The notes: generated from the sequence alone by a model not told the origin. A stretch of 64,000 nt of DNA from Paraburkholderia largidicola (GCF_013426895.1 NZ_AP023175.1:2170001-2234000), one strand, 5' to 3'. Counted from the first letter of the stretch, positions 43,525 through 53,906 are shown. A program made the numbers and translations.

Positions 43525-43567
43525 AACCTAGACGACCCCATCAAGATTCAGGAAGCAGGCAAATATC

Positions 43568-45259
43568 ATGGCTACCGAGCAATTCGATTACATCATTGTT
43601 GGCGCTGGATCGGCCGGGTGTGTATTGGCCAACCGGCTCACCGAGGACCCGGCCGTCCGTGTTCTGGTGCTGGAATTCGGCGGAAGCGATCGCAGCGTCA
43701 TCATTCAGATGCCGAGCGCGTTTTCCATGCCGATGAACACGTCGAAGTACAACTGGCGCTATCAGACCGCCCCCGAAACTCATCTGAATGGCCGCCAGTT
43801 GCATTGTCCGCGCGGCAAGGTGCTGGGCGGATCGTCGTCGATCAACGGCCTCGTCTATATTCGCGGCCACGCTTACGACTTCGACGAGTGGGAGGAACTG
43901 GGTGCGCGAGGCTGGGGCTATCGCAACTGTTTGCCGTACTTCAGGCGCGCTGAGAGCTACAAGTTCGGAGGCGACGAGTACCGGGGCGCGGCCGGACCCC
44001 TGTCCACGAACAATGGCAACAACATGGCGAATCCGCTGTACGGCGCCTGGATCGAGGCAGGCGCAGAGGCGGGATACATCAAGACGGAAGACTGCAACGG
44101 TCATATGCAGGAGGGCTTCGGCGCCATGCATATGACTGTCAAGGACGGTGTGCGCTGGTCGACTGCCAATGCTTATCTGCGTCCGGCAATGAAGCGGCCC
44201 AATTTGTCAGTGGTGACGAATGCGATGACCCGCCGCGTGATTCTCGAAGGCAAGCGCGCGGTTGGTGTCGAGTACGATCAGGGCGGAAAGACGCACGTCG
44301 CGCGATGCCGTGCTGAAGTATTGATCGCCTCGGGTCCGATCGGTTCGCCTCATCTGCTGCAACGCTCAGGAATCGGGCCGGCCGAGGTGTTGCGCAAGGC
44401 TGGGATACAGGTGAAGCATGACTTGCCCGGCGTCGGCGAAAATCTGCAGGATCACGCGGAAATCTATATTCAGTACGCCTGCAAGGAACCCGTCACCCTC
44501 AACTCGAAAATGGATCCGTTCAGCAAGTTCATGATCGGGCTGCGGTGGCTCCTGTTCAAGGATGGACTTGGGGCAAGCAACCATTTCGAGGCGGGTGGAT
44601 TCATCCGTTCGGAAGCAGGATTGCGGTGGCCTGACATCCAGTTCCATTTCTTGCCCGCCGCGATGCGCTACGACGGTGACAAGCCGTTCAAGGGACACGG
44701 GTTCATGATATTGACCGGACCGAACAAGCCTAAGAGCCGGGGCTACGTGAGGACGATGTCGGCCGATCCCTATACGCATCCGCAAATCCGCTTCAACTAT
44801 CTGGATCGCGAAGAGGATCGCGAGGGCTTTCGACGCTGCGTCCGGTTGACGAGAGAAATCATCGGACAGCCGGCGATGGACCGGTTTCGCGATGCCGAAC
44901 TCGCTCCCGGCCCGCACGTGCAAACGGATGAGCAAATCGACGCCTTTGTCAGGGCGAACCTGGAAAGCACGATGCATCCGTGTGGTTCGTGCCGCATGGG
45001 AGAGGATGACATGGCGGTGGTCGATTCCGAACTGCGGGTTCGTGGCATGGAAGGCTTACGCGTCATCGATTCATCCGTCTTCCCGACCGAGCCCAATGGC
45101 AATCTGAACGCACCGACGATCATGCTTGCCGAGCGTGCGTCCGATCTGCTTCGCGGGGTCCCGATGTTGCCGCCGTCCGATGCAGACGTGGGCCTCGCCG
45201 AGGGATGGGAGACACGGCAACGCACGCATGCGCCGGCGCGAAGTCTGTTTGTCGAGTAA
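43568..45259 (+). CDS. GMC-family FAD oxidoreductase (choline dehydrogenase-like)
   Basis: The 563-residue protein has the ADP-binding N-terminus [19 protein letters not shown], the GMC signature [18 protein letters not shown] (near residue 85) and the second signature [18 protein letters not shown]. The active-site His is in [12 protein letters not shown] and a second-site Asn in [10 protein letters not shown]. It resembles BetA-type choline dehydrogenases and broad alcohol dehydrogenases. The product aldehyde would be oxidised by the ALDH at the head of the operon. The binding-site residues that would prove choline cannot be judged by eye, so I give no symbol. A hairpin terminator follows. 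Confidence 0.92.
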   Translation: MATEQFDYIIVGAGSAGCVLANRLTEDPAVRVLVLEFGGSDRSVIIQMPSAFSMPMNTSKYNWRYQTAPETHLNGRQLHCPRGKVLGGSSSINGLVYIRGHAYDFDEWEELGARGWGYRNCLPYFRRAESYKFGGDEYRGAAGPLSTNNGNNMANPLYGAWIEAGAEAGYIKTEDCNGHMQEGFGAMHMTVKDGVRWSTANAYLRPAMKRPNLSVVTNAMTRRVILEGKRAVGVEYDQGGKTHVARCRAEVLIASGPIGSPHLLQRSGIGPAEVLRKAGIQVKHDLPGVGENLQDHAEIYIQYACKEPVTLNSKMDPFSKFMIGLRWLLFKDGLGASNHFEAGGFIRSEAGLRWPDIQFHFLPAAMRYDGDKPFKGHGFMILTGPNKPKSRGYVRTMSADPYTHPQIRFNYLDREEDREGFRRCVRLTREIIGQPAMDRFRDAELAPGPHVQTDEQIDAFVRANLESTMHPCGSCRMGEDDMAVVDSELRVRGMEGLRVIDSSVFPTEPNGNLNAPTIMLAERASDLLRGVPMLPPSDADVGLAEGWETRQRTHAPARSLFVE

Positions 45260-45352
45260 GTTGGTTGCGGGCTCGGAGAACCGGGGGCGCTTTCCGGCGA
45301 CCAGGTAGAGAGGATGCAACGTCCGCGACCGAAGAGCGTTAGCGAGGGCGCG

Positions 45353-45393
45353 GCGGGCGACCGTCGCATGCTATACGGACTTCGGTCGCCCGC
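45353..45393. terminator. Strong hairpin between GMC and 6-phosphogluconate dehydrogenase genes
   Basis: GCGGGCGACCG pairs perfectly with CGGTCGCCCGC (11 bp) around 19 bases. It lies between two convergent genes and can serve both; CTTCCCCT follows on the plus strand, with no strong T-run. Confidence 0.6.
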
Positions 45394-45400
45394 CTTCCCC

Positions 45401-46426
45401 TCAAGTCTTCGCCGACCCCGGCTTTTCCGCATGACCGCCGAAGTCCCTACGCATTGCCGAGAGCACGCGATTCGCGAAGTCCGCTTCGCCGCGCGACGAG
45501 AAGCGTGCGAAAAGCGCGGCGCTCAGCACGGGCACGGGCACGCCTTCGTCGATCGCGGCATCGATCGTCCAGCGGCCTTCGCCCGAATCCGATACACGAC
45601 CCGCAAAGTCCGTCAACTCGCCGTCGCGCGACAGCGTGCCCGCAATCAGGTCGAGCAGCCACGAGCTGATCACGCTCCCGCGCCGCCACACTTCGGTGAT
45701 ATCGCCCAGATTGAGGTCGTATTGATAGAACTGCGGGTCGCGCAACGGCGAGGTTTCCGCATCGATTTCGCGCGACTGCTTGCCCGCGTTCGCGTGTCGC
45801 AGGATGTTCAATCCTTCCGCATACGCGGCCATCATCCCGTACTCGATCCCGTTGTGGACCATCTTGACGAAGTGGCCCGCACCTTGCGGCCCACAATGCA
45901 GATAACCCCGTTCGGCCGTGCTGTCGTCCTGTTGACGGTCCGCGGTGCGCGGCGCGGCCGCGACGCCCGGCGCGAGCGCGGCGAATACCGGGTCGAGATG
46001 CTTCACGATGTCCGTCTCGCCGCCGATCATCAGGCAATAGCCGCGTTCGCGGCCCGCGACGCCGCCGCTCGTGCCGACATCGACGTAATGCAGTTTTTTC
46101 CCGGCGAGTGTGTTGCCGCGGCGAATGTCGTCGTGATAGTGCGAGTTGCCGCCGTCGATCACGATATCGCCCGGTTCCAGCAGCGGCACCAGTTTGTCGA
46201 GCGTCGCGTCCACCACGGCCGCGGGCACCATGAGCCACACGGCGCGTGGCTTCTCGAGCCTCGCTACCAGATCTTCGAGCGTCGTCGCGCCGTCGATCCC
46301 CTCCTGCTGGAGGCGCTGCACCGCTGCCGGCTGGACGTCGAACACGACGCACCGCTGACCGCCCTGCGAAAGCCGCCGCACCATGTCGGCGCCCATACGT
46401 CCAAGTCCAATCATTCCAAGTTGCAT
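45401..46426 (-). CDS. gnd: 6-phosphogluconate dehydrogenase, decarboxylating (short GndA/YqeC type)
   Basis: The 341-residue protein is the short form of 6-phosphogluconate dehydrogenase. It has Rossmann motif [19 protein letters not shown], the catalytic region [20 protein letters not shown], and [20 protein letters not shown] with the catalytic Lys and Asn. It yields ribulose 5-phosphate, CO2 and NAD(P)H. A 20-residue insert rich in Asp, Gln and Arg occurs around 160-175 before [13 protein letters not shown]. It is monocistronic here; no other pentose-phosphate gene is adjacent. Confidence 0.94.
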   Translation of the reverse strand: MQLGMIGLGRMGADMVRRLSQGGQRCVVFDVQPAAVQRLQQEGIDGATTLEDLVARLEKPRAVWLMVPAAVVDATLDKLVPLLEPGDIVIDGGNSHYHDDIRRGNTLAGKKLHYVDVGTSGGVAGRERGYCLMIGGETDIVKHLDPVFAALAPGVAAAPRTADRQQDDSTAERGYLHCGPQGAGHFVKMVHNGIEYGMMAAYAEGLNILRHANAGKQSREIDAETSPLRDPQFYQYDLNLGDITEVWRRGSVISSWLLDLIAGTLSRDGELTDFAGRVSDSGEGRWTIDAAIDEGVPVPVLSAALFARFSSRGEADFANRVLSAMRRDFGGHAEKPGSAKT

Positions 46427-46762
46427 GTGCCGCTCCCAAAATAAGTGTTGAGCGAGATTTCACACGCGCAGCCTCTTTTCATGAGCGGCATCGTGTCGGT
46501 CGATCGTTGCGCGCGATCCGTGGCGTGTGCTTCTACGAGAGCGCGTGACAGCGGGAAAAGTTCCGGCTAGCGCGTTTAGCCGGCGCACGCAAAGCATGCA
46601 ATCCCGTTGCGCCGCCTCTCTGGTCCGCGGACAAGACATTCTGGTCGACCACACAAGGATATCCGATCAAACCTGGACCTCAAGCGTCGAATGGCTGTTC
46701 TGGATACATCTGCAGGGTTCGGGTAGGAAGTCGCTCAGGCACCTCGTAGAACCTACTCGTCC
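46427..46762. other. Intergenic, nothing recognised
   Basis: About 335 bases lie between the gnd start and the 3' end of the AraC gene. The gnd promoter should be here, but no gene, repeat or operator stands out. Confidence 0.4.
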
Positions 46763-47749
46763 TCACGTGTTCGACAAATCCGCATTCACGGTCGACTTCG
46801 ACAGATCGTGAAGATCGTGCGGACTGCGCGCATAGCGCCTCGGCGCCATACCCGACCAGCGATGAAACGCGCGGGAAAAAGCCTTCTCCGACGAATAGCC
46901 GACACGCTCGGCAATTTCGATCAGCTTGCGTTTGCCATTCGTCAGTTCGCCGCTTGCAAGGTACATGCGATACGCCGTCAGATGACCGATCGGCGTGTCG
47001 CCCACCAGCTCGGCGAAACGCGCGCTGAAGCGCGAACGCGACATGCCCGCGGCCGTCGCGAGACTCGCGACGCTCCATTCGCGGCGCGGATCGCGATGAA
47101 TCAGTGCCATCGCGCGGCCGATCTGCGGATCGGCGAGGCCGCGCAGCCAGCCGGTGTGATTGGCCGTCGATTGCAGGTGCGCGCGCAGCAACTGCACGAA
47201 CAGCACATCCGCGAGCCGCGCCGCTGCAATCGCCCAGCCGGGCTGACAGGTCATCGATTCCTGAATGAACGTTTGCAGCGTGCTCGCGAGCCACGGCGCG
47301 ACGGCGGGATCGTTCGCGCGGACATGAATCAGCGGCGGTAACACGGAGAAGAGGGGGCTGCGCATGATGTCGCGATACACGACGATGCCCGTATAGAGAT
47401 CGCTGGTTTCGCCGCCGCCGCCCGCTGTGAATTCGAGCGGCGTGTCGAAACGCGGCTGGATACCTTTGTCGGCCATCAGCGAATCGAACGGCACAGGCTG
47501 CTCTTCCAGCGACGACGCCATGATGTGCTCGTGCCCATGAGGCAACAGCACGAAGTCGCCCGGTCGGACATAGACGGGCGGCTCGCCGGCAACGCTCAGA
47601 TGGAACGGTGTGCCCGAGCACATGCGGAACGGCGCACCCGACACGGCCGGCTTGCGGATCGCCCACGGCGCGCTCAACGTGAAACGGCCAGTGACGACGG
47701 CGTCCGCGCGCAAGTCGGCGAGGATGTCGCTCAGCAGGTCGGTTGCCAT
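46763..47749 (-). CDS. AraC family transcriptional regulator (cupin_6 N-domain)
   Basis: The 328-residue protein has an N-terminal cupin of the AraC_binding_6 type (VYVRPGDFVLLPHGHEHIM near residues 62-80) and a C-terminal AraC helix-turn-helix pair at about 222-315 (LATAAGMSRSRFSARFAELVG, then IAERVGYSSEKAFSRAFHRW). GGAGACACACCC precedes ATG 47749. It is 83 bases downstream of the porin gene on the same strand. Relatives often sit beside genes for small oxidoreductases; its target is unclear here. Confidence 0.92.
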   Translation of the reverse strand: MATDLLSDILADLRADAVVTGRFTLSAPWAIRKPAVSGAPFRMCSGTPFHLSVAGEPPVYVRPGDFVLLPHGHEHIMASSLEEQPVPFDSLMADKGIQPRFDTPLEFTAGGGGETSDLYTGIVVYRDIMRSPLFSVLPPLIHVRANDPAVAPWLASTLQTFIQESMTCQPGWAIAAARLADVLFVQLLRAHLQSTANHTGWLRGLADPQIGRAMALIHRDPRREWSVASLATAAGMSRSRFSARFAELVGDTPIGHLTAYRMYLASGELTNGKRKLIEIAERVGYSSEKAFSRAFHRWSGMAPRRYARSPHDLHDLSKSTVNADLSNT

Positions 47750-47832
47750 GGGTGTGTCTCCGTTGTTCGCACCGGGGTTGTGTGGGGTGGACCCGTATGC
47801 GCATATCGTCCCGGTTCGGGCGCGCCGATGCA

Positions 47833-48942
47833 TCAGAAGCGCTGCTGGATGCCCGCCATCACGCCCAGCTGGTTCTGCCCGGTGCCGACCGATCCGCCTG
47901 CCGCCACAGCCGCCGCGCCGCGCGAACTGTTTTCCATGTAGCCCACCGACGTATACACCGTCGTGCGTTTCGACAGCAGGTAGTTCACGCGGCCGACGAA
48001 CAGCGTCGAGTCCGACGTTTCGCGCAACAGATAGCGCAGCACCTGTGCATCGAATGATAACGCTGCGCTCGCGTGATACGTCGCCCCGACGAAATAGATG
48101 TCCGACTGGCTATGCGCGGCCGCCGACGTATTGCGGCGAATCCAGCCGCCGCCGATCTTCGCCGGGCCGATATTCGCATACGCGTCGACGATCGTGCGTG
48201 TGTCGGTATAGGCGGGGTTCGACAGCGGCGCCGATGCGCCCGTGCCGCCGCGCATCACGTCGTACGACGCTGCCACGCCGAATTGCGCGGCGTCGTATGC
48301 AAGCATCATCGTGTACTGGCGGCACGCGACGGGGTCGCCTGCGACATTGCCCGCGCAATTGGTGGCCGACGGTCCGGCGGGCCCCGCTGCGTCGCGTCCT
48401 GTGCTGTAGGTGCCGCCGACGGTGAGGCCGCCGAACTTGCCGAGATAGCCGGCTGCGTTGTCGCTGCGGGCATTCGGCAGGTAGCTGTCGAAACTCGCCA
48501 TCGAATGAATCGACGGGCCGATCACGTCGGCGTTCTGCAGCACATACATCGACATGTTCATCTGACGTCCGAGCGTCAGCGCGCCATAAGGCGAACTCAC
48601 GCCGACGTTCGCCTGTCGGCCGAATAGCCGCCCGCCGTAATTCAGCGCGCCGCTATTGACGGCGAAGCCGTTCTCGAGAACGAAGAACGTCTTGTACCCG
48701 CCGCCGAGATCTTCGACGCCGCGCAAGCCGAACCGCGACGGCACCTCGCCCGTGAGCGTCGGCATGCCGACCACCGAGCCGCCGCCCGCAGCATTGTTGT
48801 AGTACTGCACGCCGGTATCGACGATGCCGTATAGCGTCACGCTGCTTTGCGCGTGGGCACTCGCGGCGCCGAGCGCTGCCGTCGCGCCGATGATGGCGAG
48901 CAGTGCGGTGGAGACAGTCGTTCTCGTTCGTGTGACTTTCAT
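47833..48942 (-). CDS. Outer-membrane porin, Burkholderia type
   Basis: The 369-residue protein has a signal peptide ending in ASAHAQ, then SSVTLYGIVDTGVQYYNN, the canonical start of Burkholderiales trimeric porins. SRFGLRGVEDLGGGYKTFFVLENGF and RLFGRQANVGVSS follow, and it ends in Phe (GIQQRF). It forms a 16-strand diffusion channel. Its position downstream of the IclR gene and near the aromatic cluster suggests substrate uptake, but that is inference. The start is ATG 48942; the open frame continues upstream without a signal peptide. Confidence 0.94.
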   Translation of the reverse strand: MKVTRTRTTVSTALLAIIGATAALGAASAHAQSSVTLYGIVDTGVQYYNNAAGGGSVVGMPTLTGEVPSRFGLRGVEDLGGGYKTFFVLENGFAVNSGALNYGGRLFGRQANVGVSSPYGALTLGRQMNMSMYVLQNADVIGPSIHSMASFDSYLPNARSDNAAGYLGKFGGLTVGGTYSTGRDAAGPAGPSATNCAGNVAGDPVACRQYTMMLAYDAAQFGVAASYDVMRGGTGASAPLSNPAYTDTRTIVDAYANIGPAKIGGGWIRRNTSAAAHSQSDIYFVGATYHASAALSFDAQVLRYLLRETSDSTLFVGRVNYLLSKRTTVYTSVGYMENSSRGAAAVAAGGSVGTGQNQLGVMAGIQQRF

Positions 48943-49277
48943 GTTCACCAAGCCTTTGTTTGCAGCTCTGCTTATCGTTGTGGGTTTGGAGACTGTCGCA
49001 ACGAACGGCCTCCCCAAAAGCGGCGTGCGTCGAACGGCTCCGGTATGGTTGCCGGTGCCGTCGCGTACGTTGCGCATCGCCCGTCGCAATAGCGCTGCAT
49101 GCGAGTCGTATGCGTGGGGCGAATGGGGAAATTCTTGGTGACGCAAAAAACGCCGCCAAGGACCGTGGCTCTCTGAAAAGTAGCCGATCGTCTCATTGTC
49201 AAATGATGACAACCACCGGCGAAACGCGGCGTTTCAGGGACGAAACGGGGGAGAAAAGCGACCGGTAAAGGGGGCCG
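48943..49277. other. Porin promoter region
   Basis: About 335 bases lie between the porin start and the IclR stop, both minus strand. No gene is recognised and no operator could be placed. Confidence 0.4.
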
Positions 49278-50057
49278 TTACAGGCTCGATCGGGACAGTT
49301 CGCTGGCGGCTGCCTTGACGCTCGCTTCGACGGTGGCGCGCAGGGATTCATCGTTCGAGAACGCGGTGTTCGGGCCGGCCACGCTCAATGCGGCTAGCAC
49401 ATTGCTGCGGCCATCCGTGACGGCTGCCGCGCACGAATCGATGCCCGCTTCGAGCCCCGAAAAGCTCCACGCGCATCCCGTCTCGCGCGCGATGGCGAGC
49501 GCAGCGTTCAGCGCTTGCCAGTCCGGCTGATCGGCGACGTCCGCGGCAGGATGACGCGCGTACAGTTCGGCTAGCGCCGACGCATCGAGCGCGGCCAGCA
49601 TCGCGAGTCCGGGCGTTGCGCGATGGGCCGGAATCCGGCTGCCCACGCGAATGCGGCTGACGAGCGGCGTGTCTGGCGTCTCGCACAGCAGATAGATCAG
49701 CTCAGTGCCTTCGAGCACGGCCAGATAGGCCGACAAGCCGGTTTTCGCGACCAGTCCGGGCAAGACCTGGCGCGCGCGCGACGTCAGATCCGCCGAGCCG
49801 AGCGCGCGCGCCGCCAGCGTCAGGAACGGCATGCCGAGCCGGTGCGCGCCGCCGGGCGGAACGGCTTCGATCAACCCGGCCGCTTTCAACGATTCGAGTA
49901 GCCGCATCACCGTGACGCGATTCACATTGATCTGGCGCGCGACGTCGCTCAGGTTCGCGGTCGAGCCGCCGTCGGCGATATAGCGCAACAGGCGGAACGC
50001 ACGTTCGACGGGCGACGCCGACGCGTCGGTGGCGGCTGTGTCCGATGGTTTGGTCAT
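49278..50057 (-). CDS. IclR family transcriptional regulator
   Basis: The 259-residue protein has a winged helix-turn-helix at about residues 14-75 (ERAFRLLRYIADGGSTANLS, then INVNRVTVMRLLESLKAAGL) and a GAF-like IclR effector domain (VGSRIPAHRATPGLAMLAAL, then CAAAVTDG). IclR proteins commonly control aromatic catabolism. It lies 39 bases downstream of the monooxygenase gene on the same strand and may be co-transcribed with it. A GTTCA-N4-TGAAC palindrome in the divergent promoter is a candidate site. Confidence 0.92.
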   Translation of the reverse strand: MTKPSDTAATDASASPVERAFRLLRYIADGGSTANLSDVARQINVNRVTVMRLLESLKAAGLIEAVPPGGAHRLGMPFLTLAARALGSADLTSRARQVLPGLVAKTGLSAYLAVLEGTELIYLLCETPDTPLVSRIRVGSRIPAHRATPGLAMLAALDASALAELYARHPAADVADQPDWQALNAALAIARETGCAWSFSGLEAGIDSCAAAVTDGRSNVLAALSVAGPNTAFSNDESLRATVEASVKAAASELSRSSL

Positions 50058-50096
50058 CTTCTGGGTGGTCTGGACAGTTCAAGTGACGTCAGAGGC

Positions 50097-51215
50097 TCAT
50101 GGCAGCGCCACGGACCAGGCATCGTACCCGTAAACCCAGTCGGCATTGCCGCCCGCCTTCAGCCAGTTATTGCCGCGCGAACCGATCTGGATCCTGGCGG
50201 TGCGTTCCTGGCGCGCGCTTTCATAGCGCCTGAGCGCGGCACCGAGCCCGCCGGCCTCGACGCCCGCCAGCGCGCGCGACAATACGACGGCGTCTTCGAT
50301 CGCCATTCCCGCGCCTTGCGCCATGAACGGCATCATCGGATGACAGGCGTCGCCGAGCAGCGCCATGCGCGCACCCGTCCAGCAGGGCAACGGATCGCGG
50401 ACATAGAGCGCCGACGCCAGCACGGTGTCGCAGGCATCCAGCAGGGCACGCGCTTGCGGATGGAAATTCGCGTAGGCGCGGCGCAGCGCGTCGGCATCGC
50501 CGGGCGTGGTCCATGATTCATGTGTCCAGTCTGCCTGCGACGTGGTCGCGAAGATGAACACGTCCCGGCCGCGATTGAGCGGAAACGTGACGATCTGCAG
50601 ATCATCCGTCGGTCCCCACCATTTGACGAACGCGCCGAGATCGCTGCCGCTCAGGCGTTCGGCGGGCACCACCGCGCGATACGACACGATGCCCGTGAAC
50701 TGCGGATGTTCCTCGCCGAAGAGGAACTTGCGAACGCCGGAGTGGATGCCGTCAGCGCCGACCAGCAGGTCGAATGCGTGCGTCGACCCGTCGGAGAACG
50801 TCACGCTGGCCTGGCCGTCCGCATCGGCGAAAGCGACGCTGCGTTTGCCCAGTTGCAGTTGGCCCGGCGCCAGCGCCTGCTCCAGCGCGGCCATGACGTC
50901 CGCACGGTGCATCGTCAGCTGCGGTGCGCCGTATTTGCGTTCTGCTTCGTCCGACATCGCGAGCCGCGAGGTTTCTTCGCCGGTATCCCACATCCGGCTG
51001 ATTCGCGCATTCGGGCGCGCCGCCGTTTCCCGCAACTGCGCGCCGACGCCGAGCCCGTCGAGCGCCCGCACCGCGTTCGGCGTCAGGTTGATGTCCGCAC
51101 CGACCCGGCCGAAACGCTCCGCCTGCTCGAACACGCTCACGTGATGCCCCGCTTTGTGGAGTGCTATTGCTGCCGCCAACCCGCCAATCCCGCCGCCGAT
51201 GATCCCGATCTTCAT
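50097..51215 (-). CDS. FAD-dependent aromatic monooxygenase, NicC/salicylate hydroxylase-like
   Basis: The 372-residue class A flavoprotein monooxygenase has MKIGIIGGGIGGLAAAIAL (FAD binding), the DG motif VGADGIHSGVRKFL and the GD motif GARMALLGDACHPMMPFMAQG. Its C-terminal WVYGYD and the PLPCW...GDACHPM layout resemble NicC, 6-hydroxynicotinate 3-monooxygenase, so an oxidative decarboxylation or hydroxylation of a hydroxylated aromatic or N-heteroaromatic acid is plausible. GAGGAAAAGC sets ATG 51215; an earlier ATG at 51272 lacks a site. It is divergent from a Rieske oxygenase gene. Confidence 0.9.
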   Translation of the reverse strand: MKIGIIGGGIGGLAAAIALHKAGHHVSVFEQAERFGRVGADINLTPNAVRALDGLGVGAQLRETAARPNARISRMWDTGEETSRLAMSDEAERKYGAPQLTMHRADVMAALEQALAPGQLQLGKRSVAFADADGQASVTFSDGSTHAFDLLVGADGIHSGVRKFLFGEEHPQFTGIVSYRAVVPAERLSGSDLGAFVKWWGPTDDLQIVTFPLNRGRDVFIFATTSQADWTHESWTTPGDADALRRAYANFHPQARALLDACDTVLASALYVRDPLPCWTGARMALLGDACHPMMPFMAQGAGMAIEDAVVLSRALAGVEAGGLGAALRRYESARQERTARIQIGSRGNNWLKAGGNADWVYGYDAWSVALP

Positions 51216-51247
51216 GCTTTTCCTCAAACCAGATGTGCTGGTGATCT

Positions 51248-51261
51248 GTTCATTTATGAAC
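51248..51261. promoter_or_regulatory. Candidate IclR operator
   Basis: GTTCA-TTTA-TGAAC is a perfect inverted repeat 32 bases upstream of the monooxygenase start, inside the divergent promoter. Two further GAAC half-sites follow (51267-51280). IclR-type sites are often such A/T-centred palindromes. Confidence 0.5.
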
Positions 51262-51500
51262 ATATAGAACAAAACTGAACGGAGATTGTGCGGTCATTTA
51301 TTTTTGATCGCAAGGGAAAAACGCATCCTGCGAAACCCGGCAATCCGTCCCTGAAAAACGCACCGGAAGCGTGGACGAACGGCAACCTTTTTGGATTTTG
51401 TAGAGGTTGTCTGGCTTCCACGCGTCGCCAAGAATTCGCTCATCGCTGGAGCCTCGCCGGACAGGGCGGGCGGCGTTTCCGACATTCGAGGACACACAAC

Positions 51501-52844
51501 ATGCTGAGTCAGGAAAAGAACAGGCTACTCACCGAAGTGGGGCCGGGCACGCCGATGGGCGACTACCTGCGCCGGTATTGGCATCCCATCGCGGGCGTTG
51601 CCGAGTTCGACGACAAGTCCGTGCGTCCGATCCGCCTGTTCGGCGAAGACCTCGTGCTGTTCAAGGACCTGAGCGGCAATTTCGGTCTGGTGCAGCGTCG
51701 CTGTCCACATCGCAACGCCGATCTCGCGTTTGGCTTTGTCGAGCAATGCGGTTTGCGCTGTGCCTACCACGGCTGGGAATTCGATGCGAAAGGCCAATGC
51801 ACGCATCAGCCGTACGAAGAGATCGTGGACACGCAGGCGCGCCTGCGTCAGAAGACCCGTGTCACGGCCTACGAGGTGCGCGCAAAGGCGGGCATGGTGT
51901 GGGCGTATATGGGACCGTCACCCGCGCCCGAGTTGCCGGACTGGGAACCGTTCAGCTACACGAACGGTTTTGCGCAGGTGGTGATGGCCGAGATTCCATG
52001 CAACTGGTTTCAATGCCAGGAAAATTCGATCGACCCGATCCATTTCGAGTGGACGCACAACAACTGGACTGAGCGGCAGCAGAACAGCCACTCCGAGCAC
52101 GTGCCGACACACCTCGAGACGAAGTACGAAGAGTTCGAGTTTGGCTTCGTCTACAAGCGGTTGCGCGCGCACGAAACCGAGCAGAACCCGATGTGGACCA
52201 CGGGGCGCGTCACGCTGTGGCCGAACGCCTTTTATCTCGGACATCATTTCGAATGGCGTGTGCCGATCGACGATGAAAACACGCTGAGCGTGCTGTGGGT
52301 TTACAACAAGGTGCCGCAAGAGCAGGAGCCGTACGTCCAGCAGCACATACCGGCATGGTATGGACCGCTGCGCGACGAGAACGGCGAGTGGATCACCAGT
52401 CACGTCGCAAATCAGGACTTTGCGGCATGGGTCGGCCAGGGCGCGATCACCGACCGCACGCGTGAAACGCTTGGCGCAAGCGACCGCGGCATCGTGATGT
52501 TGCGCCGGCGATTCTTCGAGGAACTCGAAGCGGTCGCTGCGGGCGCGGCGCCAAAAGGCCTCATCACCGACAGCGCGCGCAATCACAACGTGTTTTTGCC
52601 CTCGGCATGCCGCGACGAAATGATCAACGGCATGACGCGCGCCGAGCTGTCCGCGCATCCGTTACTCGGCGCGTATCTGCGCGATTTCATCGGTCAGTAC
52701 GGACAGCCGGAGAGCGTGCGCGAGGCGTACGAAGCGGCTATCGGGCAGAAGGTGAATCGCGCGCAGTTCTTCTCGGTGCACGGCGCTCGGCAGGCTTCGA
52801 CCGAAAGCGCGTGCGACGCCGTTCCTGTGGACGAAGCATCGTAA
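51501..52844 (+). CDS. Rieske non-heme iron oxygenase, large subunit
   Basis: The 447-residue protein has the Rieske [2Fe-2S] ligands in RRCPHRNAD and CAYHGWEF (C-x-H ... C-x2-H) at about residues 68-93. The mononuclear iron site is ENSIDPIHFEWTHNNW (Asp, His, His) near 180. The start MLSQEKNRLLTEVGPGTPMG and the single-component layout place it in the phthalate-4,5-dioxygenase/vanillate-demethylase-like branch, which pairs with a class IA reductase such as the one encoded next. The substrate is an aromatic acid or ether of unknown identity. ATG 51501 is preceded by GAGGA. Confidence 0.92.
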   Translation: MLSQEKNRLLTEVGPGTPMGDYLRRYWHPIAGVAEFDDKSVRPIRLFGEDLVLFKDLSGNFGLVQRRCPHRNADLAFGFVEQCGLRCAYHGWEFDAKGQCTHQPYEEIVDTQARLRQKTRVTAYEVRAKAGMVWAYMGPSPAPELPDWEPFSYTNGFAQVVMAEIPCNWFQCQENSIDPIHFEWTHNNWTERQQNSHSEHVPTHLETKYEEFEFGFVYKRLRAHETEQNPMWTTGRVTLWPNAFYLGHHFEWRVPIDDENTLSVLWVYNKVPQEQEPYVQQHIPAWYGPLRDENGEWITSHVANQDFAAWVGQGAITDRTRETLGASDRGIVMLRRRFFEELEAVAAGAAPKGLITDSARNHNVFLPSACRDEMINGMTRAELSAHPLLGAYLRDFIGQYGQPESVREAYEAAIGQKVNRAQFFSVHGARQASTESACDAVPVDEAS

Positions 52845-52880
52845 CCACACGTGCCGTCATTTCACCGAGAGTCTGCAACC

Positions 52881-53873
52881 ATGCAACAGCCAACAGGCGG
52901 TGCAGCCGCCAATCGCGCGCAGACACGTATCGAAGCGCGGGTGCGCACGCTGCGCCACGAAGCGGAGCGTGTGCTGGGCATCGAACTCGTGCCGGCGGGT
53001 AATGGAAGCTTTCCGCGCTTCACGCCAGGCGCACATATCGATCTGCATCTTCCGGATGGCATCACGCGCAGCTACTCGCTCGTGAATTCGCCGGACGACG
53101 TGGACCGATACGTGATCGGCGTGCTCGCGGACGCGAATAGCCGCGGCGGCTCGCGGTACGTGCACGAGCAGCTGCGCTGCGGCGCGGTCATTACGATCGG
53201 CGCGCCGCGCAACAACTTCGCGCTGAACGAAAACGCCGCGTCGACCGTGCTGATCGCGGGCGGCATCGGCATCACGCCGATGCTGTGCATGTACCGGCGC
53301 CTGCGTGAAGCCGGTCGCACGGTGCGTCTCGTGTACTGCGCGCGCGAGCGGTCGCAGGCCGCCTATCTGAGTGAACTCGATACGTCCGACGGCAGCGTAC
53401 ATCTGCACTTCGACGCCGAACACGCTGGCCGCCCGTTCGATCTCGCCGCCTTTCTCGCGCAGCAGCCTGCCGATGTTCACGCCTACTGCTGCGGACCGAA
53501 CGCGATGTTGAACGCGTTTGAATCCGAGTGTGCCGATGCGGGCCTCGTCAATGTGCACATCGAGCGCTTCGCCGCGACGGCTCCCGTCGTCGACACACGG
53601 CAAGGCGATTACACCGTCGAACTCGCGAAAAGCGGCCGGCGTCTGGTCGTGCCAGCCGGCGCGGCATTGCTCGACGTGCTGCTCGAAGCGGGCGTCGATG
53701 TCGACCACAGCTGTCGCGAGGGTCTGTGCGGCGCGTGTGAAACGCGCGTGCTGGGGGGCTGTCCGGCGCATCGCGATTCCGTGCTCACACAGTCCGACAG
53801 GGACGCGAACACCGTGATGATGGTCTGTGTGTCCGGCGCGAAAAGCTCGACGCTTGTGCTCGATCTCGCGTGA
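52881..53873 (+). CDS. Class IA oxygenase reductase (FMN, NAD and plant-type 2Fe-2S)
   Basis: The 330-residue protein has the phthalate dioxygenase reductase/VanB order: an FMN domain (PGAHIDLHLPDGITRSYSLV), an NAD domain (IAGGIGITPMLCMYRRL and YCCGPNAML) and a C-terminal plant-type ferredoxin. The cluster ligands are in CREGLCGACETRVLGG with a fourth Cys in MMVCVSGAKSS. It passes electrons from NADH to the Rieske oxygenase encoded 36 bases upstream. The start at ATG 52881 is supported by GAGAG upstream; 52851 is also in frame. Confidence 0.93.
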   Translation: MQQPTGGAAANRAQTRIEARVRTLRHEAERVLGIELVPAGNGSFPRFTPGAHIDLHLPDGITRSYSLVNSPDDVDRYVIGVLADANSRGGSRYVHEQLRCGAVITIGAPRNNFALNENAASTVLIAGGIGITPMLCMYRRLREAGRTVRLVYCARERSQAAYLSELDTSDGSVHLHFDAEHAGRPFDLAAFLAQQPADVHAYCCGPNAMLNAFESECADAGLVNVHIERFAATAPVVDTRQGDYTVELAKSGRRLVVPAGAALLDVLLEAGVDVDHSCREGLCGACETRVLGGCPAHRDSVLTQSDRDANTVMMVCVSGAKSSTLVLDLA

Positions 53874-53885
53874 CCCGACCGTGCG

Positions 53886-53906
53886 GCTTCTGCGCGTTGC
53901 AGAAGC
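53886..53906 (+). other. Intercistronic hairpin before the MFS gene
   Basis: GCTTCTGC pairs with GCAGAAGC (8 bp) around GCGTT, 12 bases after the reductase stop codon. There is no T-run. It could protect mRNA or lower expression of the transporter gene relative to the enzyme genes. Confidence 0.4.

Noticed and set aside
43568..45259. Naming the GMC oxidoreductase and the ALDH as betA and betB
   Set aside because: The GMC protein resembles BetA, but the ALDH does not show a clear BetB pattern, the permease is NCS1 and not BetT, and no BetI regulator is present.
45314..46444. 376-codon plus-strand frame opposite gnd
   Set aside because: It is a high-GC shadow frame; the minus strand encodes all 6-phosphogluconate dehydrogenase motifs.
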